A DNA stretch of 38,758 nt, taken from NCBI RefSeq assembly GCF_003205295.1, contig NZ_QJRP01000039.1:1-38758 (forward strand). Direction: 5' to 3'. Made by a program: the position numbers and the translations under genes. This document shows, piece by piece, positions 7,869 to 15,574 of the stretch. Within the stretch, counting starts at the first letter, position 1; each line of letters opens with the position of its first letter. Below the pieces are notes generated by a model. The model saw only the letters and a program-made list of their open reading frames with translations. It searched no databases and had not been told where the DNA came from. Source of the stretch: Pseudomonas mosselii (GTDB lineage: Bacteria > Pseudomonadota > Gammaproteobacteria > Pseudomonadales > Pseudomonadaceae).

Positions 7869-7908
7869 TTTAAAGGTGTCTTTAAAGGTGCTTTTGACGA
7901 AAGGTCAA
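7869..7908 (-). promoter_or_regulatory. Toxin-antitoxin promoter and direct-repeat operator
   Basis: On the minus strand TTGACC (7908-7903) and TTTAAA (7886-7881) are separated by 16 bp and fit a sigma-70 promoter. The 10-mer TTTAAAGGTG (plus strand) occurs twice, at 7869-7878 and 7881-7890; the second copy covers the -10. This is the expected layout for autorepression by a Phd-type antitoxin. Confidence 0.55.
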
Positions 7909-7913
7909 GCATG

Positions 7914-7942
7914 AAAAAACCCGCCATCAGGCGGGTTTCTTC
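7914..7942. terminator. Bidirectional intrinsic terminator
   Basis: Perfect arms AAACCCGCC (7917-7925) and GGCGGGTTT (7930-7938) with loop ATCA. On the minus strand the stem is followed by a T-run (TTTTTTC), giving a strong terminator for the LptF-like gene that stops at 7959. Confidence 0.92.
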
Positions 7943-7958
7943 ATTCAGCCAGCAGCCC

Positions 7959-8747
7959 TCACTGGACTTGGCTCACCGCTCGCGGCGCCACCGGCTGGTT
8001 GTCGTTGGAGATGGTCACCTCCACTCGACGGTTCTGCGCGCGGCCCGAGTTGCTGCCGTTGTCGGCCACCGGGTACTCCTTGCCATAACCCTGGGCGACG
8101 ATGCGCGCTGGATCCACGCCGGCACGTACCAGTGCCATGCGCACGGCTGCGGCGCGGCGCTCGGACAAGGTCTGGTTGTAGTTGGCCGAGCCGACGCTGT
8201 CGGTGTAGCCCTCGACGATCACCTTGCGCTCAGGGTTCTCCTGGAGGAACTGGGCCAGCTTGGTGACGTTGGGGTAGGCGCTGCTCTTGAGCACGGCCTT
8301 GTTGAAGTCGAACAGCACGTCACCGAAGGTCACCAGGGTGCCGCGGTCGGTCTGCTTGGCGTTCAGGCTGTCCTGCAGCTTCCTGATCTGCGCGTCGCGG
8401 GCGTCCAGCTTGGCCTGGGCGCGCTGGGCGGCGGCGTTCTTGAGTTCCGCCTCGGCGCCGCGCAGGGCGATGGTCTGCTTGGCCACTTCGACACGCTGGT
8501 TGGTCAGGTAGGCGAGCTGGTCGACTTTCTTCGAGTCCTCGCGCTCCATGTAGGCCTTGTCGGCCTTGTTCAGCCAGTCTTGGGCGTCCTTGGTCTCGAG
8601 TGCGGCCACCTTGCTCGACTGCGGGTCGCTCTGCAGGGCCGAGAAGTTGGTGCGGGCCGACTCCAGGTTGGCGTTCGGGTCGTGGGAGCAGGCGGCGAGG
8701 CCCACGCTCAGGGCCAGCAGGGCGGGAATCATGACGTAGTTGCGCAT
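7959..8747 (-). CDS. OmpA-family outer-membrane lipoprotein (LptF-like)
   Basis: The 262-aa product is a peptidoglycan-associated outer-membrane lipoprotein. It has lipobox LAAC with Cys20, a helical DUF4398-like stretch to about residue 130 and a C-terminal OmpA domain (about 140-250). That domain has the diaminopimelate-binding pattern GYTDSVGS...LSERRA and the closing RAQNRRVEV. By family and context it resembles P. aeruginosa PA3692 (LptF, an AlgU-dependent envelope protein unrelated to the LPS-export protein LptF). ATG 8747 is chosen because AAGGA lies 8 bp upstream; the in-frame ATG 8756 overlaps that site. It follows the DUF4398 lipoprotein gene in one operon behind a candidate AlgU promoter. 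Confidence 0.9.
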   Translation of the reverse strand: MRNYVMIPALLALSVGLAACSHDPNANLESARTNFSALQSDPQSSKVAALETKDAQDWLNKADKAYMEREDSKKVDQLAYLTNQRVEVAKQTIALRGAEAELKNAAAQRAQAKLDARDAQIRKLQDSLNAKQTDRGTLVTFGDVLFDFNKAVLKSSAYPNVTKLAQFLQENPERKVIVEGYTDSVGSANYNQTLSERRAAAVRMALVRAGVDPARIVAQGYGKEYPVADNGSNSGRAQNRRVEVTISNDNQPVAPRAVSQVQ

Positions 8748-8796
8748 AGTGTTCATCCTTTGATCGTTAACGAAGGCTCATGAGGCAGGGCAGGGC

Positions 8797-9210
8797 TCAT
8801 TCGGCGCTGCGCAGGCCTTCCTCACGTACGTCGTTGACGCCCTGGCGGGCATCCTGCACGGCTTTCTGGGCCTTGGCCGCCTGGGCCTTGCGCTCGGCGA
8901 CGCGGGCGTCCCATTCGGCCTGTTCGGCCAGCAGCTTGGCCTGGTCGTACTGCTTGTCGTGCATGGCAATCTCGGCCTTCTTGAACTTGTCCTGGGCAGC
9001 CTTCATCTCCACCGCGGCGAATTCGGTGCCACCTGCACTGACCGCCGAGTTGACCGCCGATTGGGTCACGGCGTATTGCTCGGTGGGCGGCTTGCCCGCG
9101 CAGCCGGCCAGCACCAGGCTGCTGCCCAGGGCCAGCGCGGCCAGCTTGAGCCCGCGCAGATGAGTGGAGGAAGGTTGTGCAATGCGGGTCTTCATGGTGG
9201 TCAACTCCAT
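8797..9210 (-). CDS. DUF4398 lipoprotein
   Basis: The 137-aa product has a signal peptide with lipobox LAGC (Cys37) and a mature part that is almost wholly helical, rich in Ala, Glu, Lys and Gln (for example KAAQDKFKKAEIAMHDKQYDQAKLLAEQAEWDARVAERKAQ). This is typical of DUF4398 coiled-coil lipoproteins that sit beside OmpA-type proteins. ATG 9210 is chosen because AGGAG lies 7 bp upstream; ATG 9195 is an internal alternative that would shorten the signal peptide. The LptF-like gene follows 49 bp downstream. The pair resembles P. aeruginosa PA3691-PA3692 (from memory). Function is probably structural, in the envelope stress response. Confidence 0.87.
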   Translation of the reverse strand: MELTTMKTRIAQPSSTHLRGLKLAALALGSSLVLAGCAGKPPTEQYAVTQSAVNSAVSAGGTEFAAVEMKAAQDKFKKAEIAMHDKQYDQAKLLAEQAEWDARVAERKAQAAKAQKAVQDARQGVNDVREEGLRSAE

Positions 9211-9323
9211 TGGGTCACTCCTGTTAAACGACGACGCCACGTTGTGGCTATCGCTGTTCCCCTGTGGCCAGCGTCGGGCGCAAAGGCCCGTGTTTACAGG
9301 GTTTTGCCGTGATGGCTATTGGC

Positions 9324-9351
9324 TGTGACCGAGGCGTTTTTTGAATAGTTC
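9324..9351 (-). promoter_or_regulatory. Candidate AlgU (sigma-22) promoter of the LptF-like operon
   Basis: On the minus strand GAACTA (9351-9346), a 17-bp spacer and TCACA (9328-9324) resemble the AlgU consensus GAACTT-N16/17-TCTGA, with mismatches at the last -35 base and in the -10. It lies about 115 bp before the first gene of the operon. The P. aeruginosa counterpart is known to depend on AlgU. Confidence 0.5.
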
Positions 9352-9382
9352 AGAAAAATTTGCACGCTAAAGGTATTTTTTT

Positions 9383-9423
9383 CTGACTAATCAGTCAGCG
9401 GAATTTCCGTGGAACTTCCGCTG
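9383..9423. repeat. Two overlapping palindromes
   Basis: CTGACT-AATC-AGTCAG (9383-9398) overlaps a longer inverted repeat CAGCGGAA (9396-9403) / TTCCGCTG (9416-9423), which encloses TTCC/GGAA. They lie between the convergent-side end of the gene at 9466 and the AlgU-type promoter. No T-run follows on the minus strand, so an operator or processing site is as likely as a terminator. Confidence 0.6.
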
Positions 9424-9465
9424 TGGATGACGGTATGCCGGGTCTTGCCCGGCACCCGGGAAGGT

Positions 9466-9810
9466 TCAGTGCGACTGCTTTTCCCGCACCCGGCCAAGGG
9501 CCTGCAGGTGGCGCCGGGAGAGGGCCAGGAAGCGCGGCGTGGGGCCGATATCCTCGTACAGCGGGTCGCCTTCCTCGTCGGTGGCGATCACCTGTTGCCC
9601 CTTGATGTAGGGGAAGCTGGCCTCAAGTTCCTCGAGCGCCGCCACCACCAGTTCGCCCAGCAGTTCCTCGGGGCTGCGCTTGGGGTACATGTCGATCAGC
9701 GCGGCCAGGCGCGCTTCGGCTTCCATGTCCAGGTGCAGGACATGGCCGGTGGGGCTCAGGCGGCCGGCGGCGTTCTGTTCCCAGTGCTGGGCGAGTTGGC
9801 GAATTTTCAT
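9466..9810 (-). CDS. Small conserved protein, ribbon-helix-helix-like
   Basis: The 114-aa cytoplasmic protein is conserved beside ppc in pseudomonads. I recall it being labelled 'pilin assembly protein', but nothing in the sequence supports that. It contains a strand followed by two helices, HVLHLDMEAEARLAALIDMY then SPEELLGELVVAALEELEAS (about residues 22-65), a pattern reminiscent of ribbon-helix-helix folds, followed by a charged tail with DEEGDPLYEDIGPTPR. ATG 9810 is preceded by GAGG at 5 bp spacing. It is divergent from ppc across 144 bp. Function is unknown. Confidence 0.82.
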   Translation of the reverse strand: MKIRQLAQHWEQNAAGRLSPTGHVLHLDMEAEARLAALIDMYPKRSPEELLGELVVAALEELEASFPYIKGQQVIATDEEGDPLYEDIGPTPRFLALSRRHLQALGRVREKQSH

Positions 9811-9954
9811 GATGACCTCTGTCAAAGCCTGGTGGTGGCATTGCTTCGGATGTCCTGTGTTCACTTTAGTTGCTCTGGTTGCATCTGGCTTGCCAGGCGC
9901 GGGCGCGAGTGGGCACTCTTGGGCGCATGCGGTTTCCTGGAGTGGAGAAGGCTG

Positions 9955-12582
9955 ATGAGTGATATCGATCTGCGCTTGCGCGAGGATGTGCACCTTTTGG
10001 GAGAACTGCTGGGCGAGACCATCCGCCAGCAGCATGGCGAGGCGTTCCTGCAGAAGATCGAGGATATCCGCCACAGCGCCAAGGCCGACCGGCGCGGGCA
10101 GGGCGAGCGACTGAGCTCGACCCTGGGCGACCTGGCCGAGGAGGACCTGCTGCCGGTGGCGCGGGCGTTCAACCAGTTTCTCAACCTGGCCAACATCGCC
10201 GAGCAGTACCAGCTGATCCGGCGCCGTGACGCCGACCAGCCCGAGCCGTTCGAGGCGCGCGTGCTGCCGGAACTGCTGGCGCGGCTGAAGGCGGCGGGCC
10301 ACGGCAACGATGAACTGGCTCGGCAACTGGCCAGGCTGAACATCGAGCTGGTGCTCACCGCCCATCCCACCGAGGTGGCCCGCCGCACCCTGATCCAGAA
10401 GTACGACGCCATCGCCGCGCAACTGGCCGCGCAGGACCACCGCGACCTCGTTCCCGGCGAGCGCCAGCAGGTACGCGAGCGCCTGCGCCGGCTGATCGCC
10501 GAGGCCTGGCACACCGAGGAGATTCGCCGCACCCGGCCGACCCCGGTGGATGAGGCCAAATGGGGTTTCGCGGTCATCGAGCATTCGTTGTGGCAGGCGA
10601 TTCCCAATCACCTGCGCAAGGTCGACGCGGCCTTGTTCGAGGCCACCGGGCTGCGCCTGCCGCTGGAGTCGGCGCCAGTGCGCTTCGCTTCCTGGATGGG
10701 CGGTGACCGCGACGGCAACCCCAATGTCACGGCGGTGGTCACCCGCGAAGTCCTGCTGCTGGCGCGCTGGATGGCCGCCGACCTGTTCCTGCGCGATATC
10801 GACGGCCTGGCCGCCGAGCTGTCCATGCAGCAGGCCAGCGCCGCGCTGAAAGACAAGGTCGGCGACAGCGCCGAGCCTTATCGGGCCCTGCTCAAGCAGC
10901 TGCGCGACCGCCTGCGCGCCACCCGCGCCTGGGCCCATGCCTCGCTGACGAGCACGCAGCCGGCCAGCGCCGCGGTATTGGTGGACAACCGCGAGTTGAT
11001 CGCACCGCTGGAGCTGGCCTACCAGTCGCTGCATGAATGCGGCATGGGTGTGATCGCCGACGGCCCATTGCTCGACTGCCTGCGTCGGGCGGTGACCTTC
11101 GGCCTGTTCCTGGTGCGCCTGGACGTACGTCAGGATGCCGCTCGCCACCGTGACGCGCTGTCGGAAATCACCGACTACCTCGGCCTCGGTCGCTTTGCCG
11201 AGTGGGACGAGGAGCGACGCATCACGTTCCTTCAGGCCGAGCTGAAAAACCGCCGGCCGTTGTTGCCGGCGCACTTCCAGCCCCAGGCCGAGACGGCCGA
11301 GGTGCTCGCCACCTGCCGCGAGATCGCCGCCGCGCCTGCGGCGTCGCTGGGGTCGTACGTGATCTCCATGGCCGGCGCGGCCTCCGATGTGCTGGCGGTG
11401 CAGTTGCTGCTGAAGGAGGCCGGGCTGACCCGGTCGATGCGCGTGGTGCCGCTGTTCGAGACCCTGGCTGACCTGGACAACGCGGGCCCGGTGATGGAAC
11501 GCCTGCTCGGTTTGCCGGGTTATCGCGCCGGCCTGCAAGGGCCGCAGGAGGTGATGATCGGTTATTCCGACTCGGCCAAGGACGCCGGCACCACAGCAGC
11601 GGCCTGGGCCCAGTACCGTGCACAGGAGAACCTGGTGCGCATCTGTCGAGAGCATCAGGTCGAGCTGCTGCTGTTCCATGGCCGGGGCGGCACGGTCGGG
11701 CGCGGTGGCGGTCCGGCCCACGCGGCGATCCTGTCGCAGCCGCCGGGCTCGGTGGGCGGACGTTTCCGCACCACCGAGCAGGGCGAGATGATCCGCTTCA
11801 AGTTCGGCTTGCCGGGCATTGCCGAGCAGAACCTCAACCTCTACCTGGCCGCCGTGCTGGAGGCGACCCTGCTGCCGCCGCCACCGCCGGAGCCGGCCTG
11901 GCGCGCGTTGATGGACCAGTTGGCCGCCGATGGCGTCAAGGCCTACCGCGGCGTGGTGCGCGAGAATCCGGACTTCGTCGAGTACTTCCGCGAGTCCACC
12001 CCCGAGCAGGAACTCGGTCGCCTGCCGCTGGGCAGCCGCCCGGCCAAGCGCCGCGCCGGAGGCATCGAAAGCCTGCGGGCGATCCCGTGGATCTTCGGCT
12101 GGACCCAGACGCGGCTGATGCTGCCGGCCTGGCTGGGCTGGGAAACGGCGCTGAACAATGCCCTGGCACGCGGGCAGGGGGCGCTGCTGGCGCAGATGCG
12201 CGAACAATGGCCGTTCTTCCGCACCCGCATCGACATGCTGGAGATGGTCCTGGCCAAGGCCGATGCACAAATCGCCGAGGCCTACGACGAACGTCTGGTG
12301 CAACCCGAACTGCTGCCGTTGGGCGCGCACCTGCGCGACCTATTGTCGCAGTCGTGCCAGGTGGTACTGGGCCTGACCGGGCAGCCGGTGCTACTGGCGC
12401 ACAGCCCGGAAACCCTGGAATTCATCCGCCTGCGCAACACCTACCTGGACCCGCTGCACCGCCTGCAGGCCGAGCTGCTGGCGCGTTCACGCAGCCGTGA
12501 AGCCGCTCTGGACAGCCCGTTGGAGCAGGCCTTGCTGGTGACCGTGGCGGGGATCGCGGCAGGTTTGCGCAATACCGGTTGA
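9955..12582 (+). CDS. ppc: Phosphoenolpyruvate carboxylase
   Basis: Carboxylates PEP with bicarbonate to oxaloacetate, the anaplerotic feed of the TCA cycle. The 875-aa product carries the family landmarks: VLTAHPTEVARRT with catalytic His137, WMGGDRDGNPNVT, the second signature GYSDSAKDAGTTAA, the glycine-rich FHGRGGTVGRGGGP and the C-terminal NTG. Length fits (E. coli 883). ATG 9955 has GGAG upstream (AGTGGAGAAGGCTG). The frame stays open upstream to 9409, but that extension is antisense to the gene at 9466-9810 and shows no PEPC similarity. Two strong hairpins follow the stop. Confidence 0.97.
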   Translation: MSDIDLRLREDVHLLGELLGETIRQQHGEAFLQKIEDIRHSAKADRRGQGERLSSTLGDLAEEDLLPVARAFNQFLNLANIAEQYQLIRRRDADQPEPFEARVLPELLARLKAAGHGNDELARQLARLNIELVLTAHPTEVARRTLIQKYDAIAAQLAAQDHRDLVPGERQQVRERLRRLIAEAWHTEEIRRTRPTPVDEAKWGFAVIEHSLWQAIPNHLRKVDAALFEATGLRLPLESAPVRFASWMGGDRDGNPNVTAVVTREVLLLARWMAADLFLRDIDGLAAELSMQQASAALKDKVGDSAEPYRALLKQLRDRLRATRAWAHASLTSTQPASAAVLVDNRELIAPLELAYQSLHECGMGVIADGPLLDCLRRAVTFGLFLVRLDVRQDAARHRDALSEITDYLGLGRFAEWDEERRITFLQAELKNRRPLLPAHFQPQAETAEVLATCREIAAAPAASLGSYVISMAGAASDVLAVQLLLKEAGLTRSMRVVPLFETLADLDNAGPVMERLLGLPGYRAGLQGPQEVMIGYSDSAKDAGTTAAAWAQYRAQENLVRICREHQVELLLFHGRGGTVGRGGGPAHAAILSQPPGSVGGRFRTTEQGEMIRFKFGLPGIAEQNLNLYLAAVLEATLLPPPPPEPAWRALMDQLAADGVKAYRGVVRENPDFVEYFRESTPEQELGRLPLGSRPAKRRAGGIESLRAIPWIFGWTQTRLMLPAWLGWETALNNALARGQGALLAQMREQWPFFRTRIDMLEMVLAKADAQIAEAYDERLVQPELLPLGAHLRDLLSQSCQVVLGLTGQPVLLAHSPETLEFIRLRNTYLDPLHRLQAELLARSRSREAALDSPLEQALLVTVAGIAAGLRNTG

Positions 12583-12609
12583 GGTCGTTCGAGACCGGTC
12601 TCGGTGATT

Positions 12610-12662
12610 GTCGGGGTTGGTCTTGCGCCAACCCCCGACGACCGGTTGCGCCGGGCGCAACC
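12610..12662 (+). terminator. Tandem hairpins after ppc
   Basis: The first stem pairs GTCGGGGTTGG (12610-12620) with CCAACCCCCGAC (12628-12639, one bulge). The second is a perfect GGTTGCGC (12644-12651) / GCGCAACC (12655-12662) with loop CGG. No T-run follows either stem, so termination is plausible but not proven. Confidence 0.55.
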
Positions 12663-12840
12663 AGTGCCCCGGCCAGCGGCGGGCGGCCCGTTCCTGGCAC
12701 TTTTGGACGCTTGTCGGGGGGGCGGGCGCTGTGTATCTTGAGCAGCCTTTTGACCGATTTTACGGTCTCGTCCGATTTTCCGGAGTTGGCCTTGTGCGCC
12801 GAATCCGTTGATTTGCTTAGAAAAATATGAGGAGCACAAG

Positions 12841-13491
12841 ATGCGCGTAATTCTGCTGGGAGCTCCCGGGGCCGGTAAAGGTACTCAGGCAAAGTTCATC
12901 ACCGAGAAGTTCGGTATTCCGCAGATCTCCACCGGTGACATGCTGCGTGCCGCCGTCAAGGCCGGCACCCCGCTGGGCCTGGAGCTGAAAAAGGTCATGG
13001 ATGCCGGCCAACTGGTCTCCGACGAGCTGATCATCAGCCTGGTCAAGGAGCGCATCGCTCAACCGGACTGCGCCAACGGCTGCCTGTTCGACGGTTTCCC
13101 GCGCACCATCCCGCAAGCTGAAGCCATGGTCGCCGCCGGTGTCGACATCGACGCTGTGGTCGAGATCGCCGTGGACGACGAAGAAATCGTCGGCCGCATG
13201 GCCGGTCGCCGCGTGCACCTGGCCTCGGGCCGTACCTACCATATCCAGTACAACCCGCCGAAGGTGGAAGGCAAGGACGACGTCACCGGCGAAGACCTGA
13301 TCCAGCGCGACGACGACAAGGAAGAAACCGTGCGTCACCGCCTGTCGGTCTATCACAGCCAGACCAAGCCACTGGTGGACTTCTACCAGAAGCTGTCGGC
13401 CGCCAACGCCGGCAAGCCGAAGTACAGCCACATCGAAGGCGTCGGCTCGGTCGAGTCGATCACCGCCAAGGTACTGGCAGCCCTGAGCTGA
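12841..13491 (+). CDS. adk: Adenylate kinase
   Basis: Interconverts ATP + AMP and 2 ADP in the cytoplasm. The 216-aa product has the P-loop GAPGAGKGT (residues 7-15), the AMP-binding STGDMLR region, FDGFPRT, and a long-form LID (about 122-160, GRTYHIQYNPPKVEG) without zinc cysteines, as in Gram-negative enzymes. ATG 12841 has GAGGAG 7 bp upstream. It stands alone between the ppc hairpins and a strong terminator. The 258-bp leader is GC-rich at its 5' end and ends in an AT-rich promoter-like stretch. Confidence 0.98.
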   Translation: MRVILLGAPGAGKGTQAKFITEKFGIPQISTGDMLRAAVKAGTPLGLELKKVMDAGQLVSDELIISLVKERIAQPDCANGCLFDGFPRTIPQAEAMVAAGVDIDAVVEIAVDDEEIVGRMAGRRVHLASGRTYHIQYNPPKVEGKDDVTGEDLIQRDDDKEETVRHRLSVYHSQTKPLVDFYQKLSAANAGKPKYSHIEGVGSVESITAKVLAALS

Positions 13492-13508
13492 TCCGTCGAC
13501 CTTGTCTG

Positions 13509-13540
13509 ACAACGGCCCGCTTGCGGGCCGTTGTCGTTTA
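13509..13540 (+). terminator. Intrinsic terminator of adk
   Basis: Perfect 11-bp arms ACAACGGCCCG (13509-13519) and CGGGCCGTTGT (13524-13534) with loop CTTG, followed by CGTTTA. It lies 17 bp after the adk stop. Confidence 0.88.
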
Positions 13541-13581
13541 TACTGCCGCTCTTTTTCCCTGTCGCCTGGATACCTCGTTCA

Positions 13582-14256
13582 ATGACCACCTTGCTGGCCC
13601 TGGATACCGCCACCGAAGCCTGTTCCGTCGCCCTGCTGCACGACGGCAAGGTGACCAGCCACTACGAGGTGGCCCCACGCCTGCACGCGCAGAAGCTGCT
13701 ACCGATGATCAAGCAGCTGCTGGCCGACTCAGGCGTGGCGCTGAGCGCGCTGGACGCCATCGCCTTCGGTCGTGGTCCGGGCGCCTTCACCGGCGTGCGT
13801 ATCGCCATCGGCGTGGTCCAGGGGCTGGCCTTCGCCCTCGAGCGTCCGGTACTGCCGGTGTCCAACCTGGCAGCCCTGGCCCAGGGCGCGCTGCGCGAGC
13901 GAGGCGTGCAGCAGGTGGCCACGGCCATCGATGCGCGCATGGACGAGGTGTACTGGGGCTGCTACCGCGCCGAGCAGGGCGAGATGCGCCTGCTCGGCCA
14001 GGAAATGGTGCTGCCGCCCGAGCGGGTAACGCTGCCGCAAGGCCTGGATGGCGAGTGGTTCGGCGCAGGCACCGGCTGGGGCTACGCCGAGCGGCTGGCG
14101 GTGCAGGTCGCGGCCAGCGACGCGGCAGCCCTGCCCAACGCCCTGGATATCCTTGCCCTGGCCGGCTTCGCCTGGGCGCGGGGCGAGGCGGTCGCCGCCG
14201 AGCAGGCGCAACCGGTCTACCTGCGCGATAATGTGGCTACGCCCAAGGCGCGTTGA
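13582..14256 (+). CDS. tsaB: tRNA t6A37 synthesis protein TsaB
   Basis: Partner of TsaD and TsaE in making N6-threonylcarbamoyladenosine at position 37 of ANN-decoding tRNAs. The 224-aa product has the ASKHA-fold N-terminus (LLALDTATEACSVALL) and the family signature FGRGPGAFTGVRIAIG (about residues 62-80). TsaB lacks catalytic metal residues and acts as a scaffold. ATG 13582 is the start that gives the canonical N-terminus MTTLLALDT; the open frame upstream lies across the adk terminator. No clear ribosome-binding site is visible, so the mRNA may be leader-poor. Confidence 0.95.
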   Translation: MTTLLALDTATEACSVALLHDGKVTSHYEVAPRLHAQKLLPMIKQLLADSGVALSALDAIAFGRGPGAFTGVRIAIGVVQGLAFALERPVLPVSNLAALAQGALRERGVQQVATAIDARMDEVYWGCYRAEQGEMRLLGQEMVLPPERVTLPQGLDGEWFGAGTGWGYAERLAVQVAASDAAALPNALDILALAGFAWARGEAVAAEQAQPVYLRDNVATPKAR

Positions 14257-14388
14257 ATGCAGTTCGTCGGCTATCGCCGTTCACGATAAAACCTTTTGCG
14301 CGTTCTGTGGTCCAGTTATCAGTTCGGGCATTAGCGAAGGATTCCTGATGCTGCTAAATTGCCATCATTGATCCTGAGTGCCCCAGTC

Positions 14389-14679
14389 ATGCGTATCGAC
14401 GGCTTCTCCTCACAGAGCTACCCCATCAAGCGTGCGCCTCGCAAGGCGCCGGCGCGTGACGAAGCCATCGACGAAGCCGACGCCGAGATCATCGAGGACA
14501 TCGACGCACAGGTCAGCCGTGCCAGCCGTCGCGGCGAGAACCTGCCGGCCCGCCAGCAGGACCTGATCTTCCCCCGCGCCCGCGACCGGCGTACTTCCAC
14601 GGCGCTGGCCAGCTACCTGACCACTGCCGGCTTCACCGACTGGGAGATGGAAGTGCTGGGGCTGGACCTGTACATTTGA
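14389..14679 (+). CDS. Small conserved hypothetical protein
   Basis: The 96-aa protein is highly charged, with an Arg/Pro/Lys-rich start (residues 10-23), an acidic run (DEAIDEADAEIIEDIDAQ, about 24-41) and an Arg-rich middle (SRASRRGENLPARQQ). It ends with a hydrophobic, more ordered tail (SYLTTAGFTDWEMEVLGLDLYI). This suggests a partly disordered protein with a C-terminal interaction motif. I recognise no family beyond conservation after tsaB in pseudomonads (from memory). ATG 14389 is preceded by a weak GAGTG. The DUF72 gene begins 3 bp after its stop, so the two are probably coupled. Confidence 0.75.
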   Translation: MRIDGFSSQSYPIKRAPRKAPARDEAIDEADAEIIEDIDAQVSRASRRGENLPARQQDLIFPRARDRRTSTALASYLTTAGFTDWEMEVLGLDLYI

Positions 14680-14682
14680 TGG

Positions 14683-15552
14683 ATGACGCCATTACCCCTC
14701 CCTTATTTCCTCGGTTGCCCGTCCTGGGCTGAAAACGCCTGGCGCGAGTACCTGTACCCCGCCGACGCCCGCACCAGTGAGTTCCTCGGGCTCTACAGCC
14801 AGGTATTCAATGCCGTCGAAGGCAACACCACGTTCTATGCCCGCCCCGCGCCGACAACGGTCGAACGTTGGGCGCAGATCATGCCGGCGGGGTTTCGCTT
14901 CACCGCCAAGTTCCCAGGGGATGTCAGCCACGCGGGCGACCTGCGCGAGCAGCTCGACTCGGCGCTGGACTTCACCCGGCTGATGGCCCCCTTGGGCGAG
15001 CGCGTGTCGCCTTACTGGCTGCAGTTGCCGGCGATGTTCGGGCCGACGCGGCTCGGAGAGCTCGCGCACTTTCTCGATGAGATCGGCGTGCCGGTGGCGG
15101 TGGAGGTGCGCAACGACGCGTTCTTTGCCCGTGGCGAGGAGGAGCGCCAGCTCAACCGCCTGTTGCATGAGCGCGGTGTCGAGCGCATCTGCCTGGATCC
15201 GCGTGCGCTGTTCAGCTGCGCCTCGCGCGAGCCCGCCGTGCTTCATGCCCAAGCCAAGAAGCCCAAGGTGCCGCCGCGCCCGGCGGCCTTTACCCAGCAC
15301 CCGCAAGTACGTTTCATCGGCCATCCCGAGCTCGAGGCCAACGAGCGCTTTCTCACGCCCTGGGTGGACAAGGTCGCCGCCTGGATCGAAGAGGGGCGCC
15401 GCCCGTACGTGTTTCTGCATACCTCGGACAACCGTCTGGCCGCGGCACTGGCCCTGCGTTTTCACCAGCGTCTGATGGGCCTGTTGCCAGGCTTGGCGGC
15501 GCTGCCTGATTTGCCGCGCGCCCCTGAGGTCGAACAACTGGGGTTATTGTGA
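14683..15552 (+). CDS. DUF72 family protein (YecE-like)
   Basis: The 289-aa product is a DUF72 protein with a TIM-barrel-like fold of unknown activity. It shows the conserved opening GCPSWAENAWREYLYP, the NAVEGNTTFYARP motif typical of the family (usual form E-x-N-x-x-F-Y), FTAKFPGDVSH, YWLQLPAMFG, VAVEVRNDAFF and the C-terminal PYVFLHTSDN. Length fits the family. It starts 3 bp after the small gene upstream and is followed by the lyase-family gene after 22 bp, so this is a likely operon. No substrate can be assigned. Confidence 0.9.
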   Translation: MTPLPLPYFLGCPSWAENAWREYLYPADARTSEFLGLYSQVFNAVEGNTTFYARPAPTTVERWAQIMPAGFRFTAKFPGDVSHAGDLREQLDSALDFTRLMAPLGERVSPYWLQLPAMFGPTRLGELAHFLDEIGVPVAVEVRNDAFFARGEEERQLNRLLHERGVERICLDPRALFSCASREPAVLHAQAKKPKVPPRPAAFTQHPQVRFIGHPELEANERFLTPWVDKVAAWIEEGRRPYVFLHTSDNRLAAALALRFHQRLMGLLPGLAALPDLPRAPEVEQLGLL

Positions 15553-15574
15553 TCTGACTGTCGGAGGTTGAACC

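Noticed and set aside
9409..9954. N-terminal extension of ppc
   Set aside because: The frame is open but antisense to a conserved gene, and ATG 9955 gives the correct PEPC N-terminus with a ribosome-binding site.
9466..12330. 954-codon minus-strand frame as one gene
   Set aside because: Only its last 114 codons (9810-9466) make sense and have a ribosome-binding site; the rest is antisense to ppc.
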